Part shown: positions 13,510 through 16,241 of the stretch, piece by piece | Layout: the number at the start of each line of letters is the position of its first letter | Position numbering within the stretch: the first letter of the stretch is position 1 | DNA from: an uncultured Clostridium sp. | GTDB taxonomy: Bacteria; Bacillota; Clostridia; Lachnospirales; Lachnospiraceae | Assembly (NCBI GenBank): GCA_900552885.1 | Contig: USBM01000018.1 | Coordinates: forward strand, 1-16,241 | Direction of reading: 5' to 3' | DNA: 16,241 bases | Made by a program: the position numbers and the translations under genes | The notes under the pieces: model-generated | Databases searched by the model: none | What the model was told of the DNA's origin: nothing | The model's input: only the letters and a program-made list of their open reading frames with translations

Positions 13510-15465
13510 TTACTGCTGTCCAGCAAGATACGGCAACGGATCTACCGCCTCTCCGTTAATACGGATCTCAAAGTGAAGATGCGGTCCGGTACTTCGTCCC
13601 GTATTTCCCGAAAGTGCTACCTGCTGTCCTTGATCTACATATTGTCCCACACTGACTGTCACCTCACTCAAATGTCCATACCGGGTGCTGACACCGTCAC
13701 CATGGTCGATAATAACACAATTGCCATAGCCACCAACCCAGCCGGCAGTAATGACCTGACCGGCACGGGAAGCACGTACGGTTGTTCCAATCGGTACACC
13801 AACATCGGCTCCTGCATGAAGTCTTCCCCAACGATATCCAAAATTAGAAGTCAGATTCCAATTAGTGACCGGATACATATAAGTTGGTTTTGATTTCGTA
13901 CCACGTTTGACAACTTCTGCAACTGCAGCAACTTCCACTGTCTCCTGCAATTCCTTTCGATCCGATTCCACATCATCCTTGTAAGTAACCAGATCTGTTA
14001 CTACGTGGCTGCCCGGTGTTCCCTCCTGCACTACCTCTGTCTCACCAATATACATACTGTCATCATCCTGATATACGACATCCTCATTATAATTCTCTTT
14101 GTAAGTCTCCTGTTTCTCAACTAAGACCTGAATGGCAGCCTTCGGAACAGTAATGTTCAAGCGGTCGTCATAATAGATATCATCATCGGATTCGATCTGT
14201 GGATTCAATGCTTTAATATCATCCACAGTTAAATTGTTCTTCTCTGCAATCACAGACAACGCATCTCCCGGTTCTACGACATAAATGCTGGCTTCTGCGT
14301 TCTTGGTTGTCATCTCGGCATAAGCCGTATCTTTATCTTTGATCTGTGCTGTATTGACATATGTCTCCACAACCTGAATGGTGTCTGCAAATCCCACATA
14401 CTTCACACCATCTTCTACGCCCTGTGCCACAACTGCCGGATCTTCCGTTGTCACTTCTTCCGTTGCTACGGCTTCTGTGTTCTCTACACTGCTTTCGTCT
14501 GTCTCACCAGAACCGTCTTCCGAATCGCTACTGTCTGCGGCATCTTCCTGTCCGTCACCTTCTGCCGGTGCCTGCGTTGCCTCTTCTGTCGTAGTTTCCT
14601 CTCCCGTCATATAGGTACGGGTATTCTCAGCAATCGGCTTAATACTTTCCACATCTGATATATCATCATTTCCTAACGGAACTTCTGTCGTTGTCTCTTC
14701 CGTATTCTGTGTACCCGCATCTTCTGTCCCAGTGGTATCCCCATCGGTACTCTCACCGTCTTCAGCAGAAGTCCCTTCCGTAGTTTCATTCTCTGCTGTA
14801 TTACCTTGCGTGTCCTCTGTTGTGACTTCTTCCGAAGTTTCCGCTCCGGTATTCTTGTCCTCCACGTCAACCTCATACATCGTCACATTACGGCTTGCCG
14901 GTGGTTTCAACCCGACTTGAAACTGATCATTTGTATCATATACATTCTGCGCTTGCTCCAAAATACTGATCACATCTTCCATGTGTTCTACAGTAACCAT
15001 ATGATCATCCACACGCATTGTATATGCAAGCTTCTTATCGGAACTTGCATACTTATCCAAATCTTTTAAAATGGCATCCGCAAGCTTTTCATTGCGAAGA
15101 ACATGCATACCCTTTATCTTTTCTGCATCTTTTTCGGAATCCACCTCTTCATATGTCACATCTGCAAAAACAGGTTTCACCCCATCTTTATTATAAGTAA
15201 GTCTTGCCTGCTTATATGCTTCCCGACCTGCTTCTTCGCTTTTTGCCAATGCCACAACGTTGCCATTGATCATAACTTTGATCTTCGGACCAAATGTTAT
15301 ACTTCCGATTGCATTCACAACCGGATTATCCGTCAGAAATGCTTTCTCCTCTTTGCTCATGACTTTTCCCGCTGCCGGTGCGATCAGCAATCCGATCACA
15401 GTCCCTAGCATTGCCGCTTTGAACCATCCCACCTGCACGCGGATCTTAAACTCAAACTTCTTCAC
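13510..15465 (-). CDS. Membrane-anchored LysM-G5-M23 peptidoglycan endopeptidase
   Basis: A 651-residue cell wall hydrolase, probably cleaving peptide cross-links outside the membrane. One hydrophobic segment (about 16-34, MLGTVIGLLIAPAAG inside) acts as an uncleaved anchor or signal. An extracytoplasmic region (about 45-205) without a familiar fold follows, then a low-complexity Thr/Glu/Asp/Ser linker (about 205-345). A LysM domain (VVEPGDALSVIAEKN..., ~396-440) precedes a G5-like domain (~454-522, with EVVQEGTPG) and the M23 domain (~535-645). Zinc ligands are H550 and D554 (HAGAD) and H631; H598 (RYGHL) and H629 (GPHLHFE) complete the active site, so the enzyme should be active. The start is GTG (15463-15465) with AGAGGA about five bases upstream; the ATG just before it is out of frame and stops at once. 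Confidence 0.9.
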   Translation of the reverse strand: MKKFEFKIRVQVGWFKAAMLGTVIGLLIAPAAGKVMSKEEKAFLTDNPVVNAIGSITFGPKIKVMINGNVVALAKSEEAGREAYKQARLTYNKDGVKPVFADVTYEEVDSEKDAEKIKGMHVLRNEKLADAILKDLDKYASSDKKLAYTMRVDDHMVTVEHMEDVISILEQAQNVYDTNDQFQVGLKPPASRNVTMYEVDVEDKNTGAETSEEVTTEDTQGNTAENETTEGTSAEDGESTDGDTTGTEDAGTQNTEETTTEVPLGNDDISDVESIKPIAENTRTYMTGEETTTEEATQAPAEGDGQEDAADSSDSEDGSGETDESSVENTEAVATEEVTTEDPAVVAQGVEDGVKYVGFADTIQVVETYVNTAQIKDKDTAYAEMTTKNAEASIYVVEPGDALSVIAEKNNLTVDDIKALNPQIESDDDIYYDDRLNITVPKAAIQVLVEKQETYKENYNEDVVYQDDDSMYIGETEVVQEGTPGSHVVTDLVTYKDDVESDRKELQETVEVAAVAEVVKRGTKSKPTYMYPVTNWNLTSNFGYRWGRLHAGADVGVPIGTTVRASRAGQVITAGWVGGYGNCVIIDHGDGVSTRYGHLSEVTVSVGQYVDQGQQVALSGNTGRSTGPHLHFEIRINGEAVDPLPYLAGQQ

Positions 15466-15497
15466 ACATATCCTCTTTTCCGTCTACAATTCCATTC

Positions 15498-15530
15498 GCA
15501 ACGAAACACACCATACCGTGGTTGCGTTGC
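15498..15530. other. Hairpin between the flavin reductase and M23 genes
   Basis: GCAACG (15498-15503) and CGTTGC (15525-15530) enclose an inner ACCA/TGGT stem (15510-15513, 15519-15522). It lies 14 bases beyond the flavin reductase stop on the minus strand. No U tract follows, so it may be only a weak or Rho-dependent terminator, or an mRNA stem. No clear promoter for the M23 gene was seen in this 79-base gap. Confidence 0.35.
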
Positions 15531-15544
15531 TGCTCTCATTTTCT

Positions 15545-16111
15545 CTACTTCACTTTCCGGACAGAATAACCAAAGGAACCTAAATGCTCACCTAACGTAT
15601 AATACTGTCCATGGGAATATGCTAACAGATCTGCATCATTGATATGAAATGCGCCCTTATCATCCATAAACTCATCGGACACCTGCACATTTACAACCTC
15701 CGCTAAGAACATATCGTGACTTCCAAGTTCGATTACCTGTGTTACCTTGCATTCAATATTCACCGGACTTTCCATTACGATCGGTGCATTGATCTTCTCT
15801 GCCTCTCCTTTGGTTAAATGTGCGGTTGCAAACTTGTCCTCATCCTTACCACTGCGAACTCCACAATAGTCTGTCGCTTTCGCTAAATCTTTAGTTGTCA
15901 GATTGATCACAAATACTCCACTTTCCCTAATCATAGAATATGAGTGTCTCTCTTTTCGAACAGAAATAGATACCATTGCCGGATCAGAACAGATCGTTCC
16001 TGCCCATGCGATCGTTAATACATTATCATTTCCTTCTTTATCTCTGCAGCTTACAAGTACCGCCGGTACCGGATATAACATATTGCCCGGTTTCCATGAT
16101 TGTTTTGCCAT
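15545..16111 (-). CDS. Flavin reductase family / flavoredoxin-like FMN-binding protein
   Basis: A 188-residue protein of the FMN-binding split-barrel type. The N-terminal PGNMLYPVPAVLVSC and VLTIAWAGTICSDPAMVSISVR segments are the typical FMN-binding strands of the flavin reductase/flavoredoxin family. HSYSMIRESGVFVINLT and KATDYCGVRSGKDEDKF (the CG..SG..DKF signature) continue the match, and GSHDMFLAEVVNV is the late barrel strand. Such proteins hold FMN and either reduce free flavin or pass electrons to partner proteins; the partner cannot be read here. The fprA operon starts about 3.7 kb away on the other strand, so a shared electron path is only a thought. AAGGAG lies seven bases upstream of the ATG. 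It has its own promoter at 16205-16233. Confidence 0.88.
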   Translation of the reverse strand: MAKQSWKPGNMLYPVPAVLVSCRDKEGNDNVLTIAWAGTICSDPAMVSISVRKERHSYSMIRESGVFVINLTTKDLAKATDYCGVRSGKDEDKFATAHLTKGEAEKINAPIVMESPVNIECKVTQVIELGSHDMFLAEVVNVQVSDEFMDDKGAFHINDADLLAYSHGQYYTLGEHLGSFGYSVRKVK

Positions 16112-16204
16112 AATGTTTCTCCTTCTCTCTTGATTATCATATTTTCATTTCAAATTCTTATCCGAATTGCTCATCGGGATTCATAATTGCCATAACACTC
16201 TTGT

Positions 16205-16233
16205 ATTATAGCCATATTCTGCAAATCCCGCAA
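16205..16233 (-). promoter_or_regulatory. Putative SigA-type promoter for the flavin reductase gene
   Basis: On the minus strand, TTGCGG (complement of 16228-16233), a 17-base spacer and a perfect TATAAT (complement of 16205-16210) are present. Transcription would start near 16198, giving a leader of about 87 bases that contains an 11-codon reading frame (16158-16193) without a good ribosome binding site. Confidence 0.65.
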
Positions 16234-16241
16234 CTACTACC

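Noticed and set aside
13077..13526. 149-residue minus-strand reading frame opposite the small gene after fprA
   Set aside because: Its composition (many Arg, His, Ser, Pro) is typical of antisense shadows, it crosses the intergenic hairpin, and the plus-strand gene has better codon pattern and context.
14361..14614. Two plus-strand reading frames opposite the M23 linker
   Set aside because: They are Ser/Pro/Leu-rich mirror images of the acidic low-complexity linker, with no start signals.

Overview
The window looks like a chromosomal segment of a low-to-mid GC Gram-positive anaerobe of the Clostridia, most likely a Lachnospiraceae member (Roseburia/Agathobacter/Coprococcus-like). This rests on the gene families, the strong AAGGAG-type ribosome binding sites, a flavodiiron protein, the gdpP-rplI-dnaB gene order, and a dispersed-looking palindromic repeat in an intergenic region. 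That placement is inference from protein character; no database search was possible. Almost all of the window is ordinary core-genome content and coding density is high. I found no CRISPR array, transposase, tRNA, rRNA or prophage gene.

Layout. Bases 1-96 hold a short GC-rich fragment of a glycosyltransferase-like reading frame that stops early. It may be a decayed gene or a chimeric contig end. Then, on the minus strand (read right to left), come two linked blocks. The first is ddl - murI - DUF1934 gene - SAM-dependent methyltransferase (11592 to 8451), making D-Ala-D-Ala and D-Glu for peptidoglycan. It is served by a well-formed promoter at 11651-11679, and the last two genes overlap by ATGA. 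The second is gdpP - rplI - dnaB (8170 to 4191): c-di-AMP hydrolysis, ribosomal protein L9 and the replicative helicase. It is preceded by a promoter-like sequence and a 280-base repeat- and hairpin-rich leader, and closed by a terminator that overlaps the dnaB stop codon. A SWIM/SNF2 helicase (4133-642) and an Lrp/AsnC regulator (537-106) follow on the same strand.

On the plus strand, 11875-13453 carries a flavodiiron (FprA-type) O2/NO reductase and a small helical protein of unknown function. They form a two-gene operon with a good promoter containing a palindrome. A long hairpin at 13456-13509 separates this operon from a convergent, membrane-anchored LysM-G5-M23 cell wall endopeptidase (15465-13510). 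A flavin reductase-like protein (16111-15545) with its own TATAAT promoter ends the window.

Functionally the region combines cell wall synthesis (ddl, murI), cell wall remodelling (M23), turgor/second-messenger control (gdpP), replication and translation (dnaB, rplI), and defence against oxygen or nitric oxide (FprA, perhaps the flavin reductase). The non-routine features are mostly intergenic: the tandem palindromic repeat and long hairpin before gdpP, an orphan plus-strand terminator and a cluster of TTGTCAT motifs between ddl and fprA, and a short reading frame with the best ribosome binding site overlapping the lrp start. No clearly new multi-gene system is visible. The best candidate for new biology is the small protein coupled to fprA.
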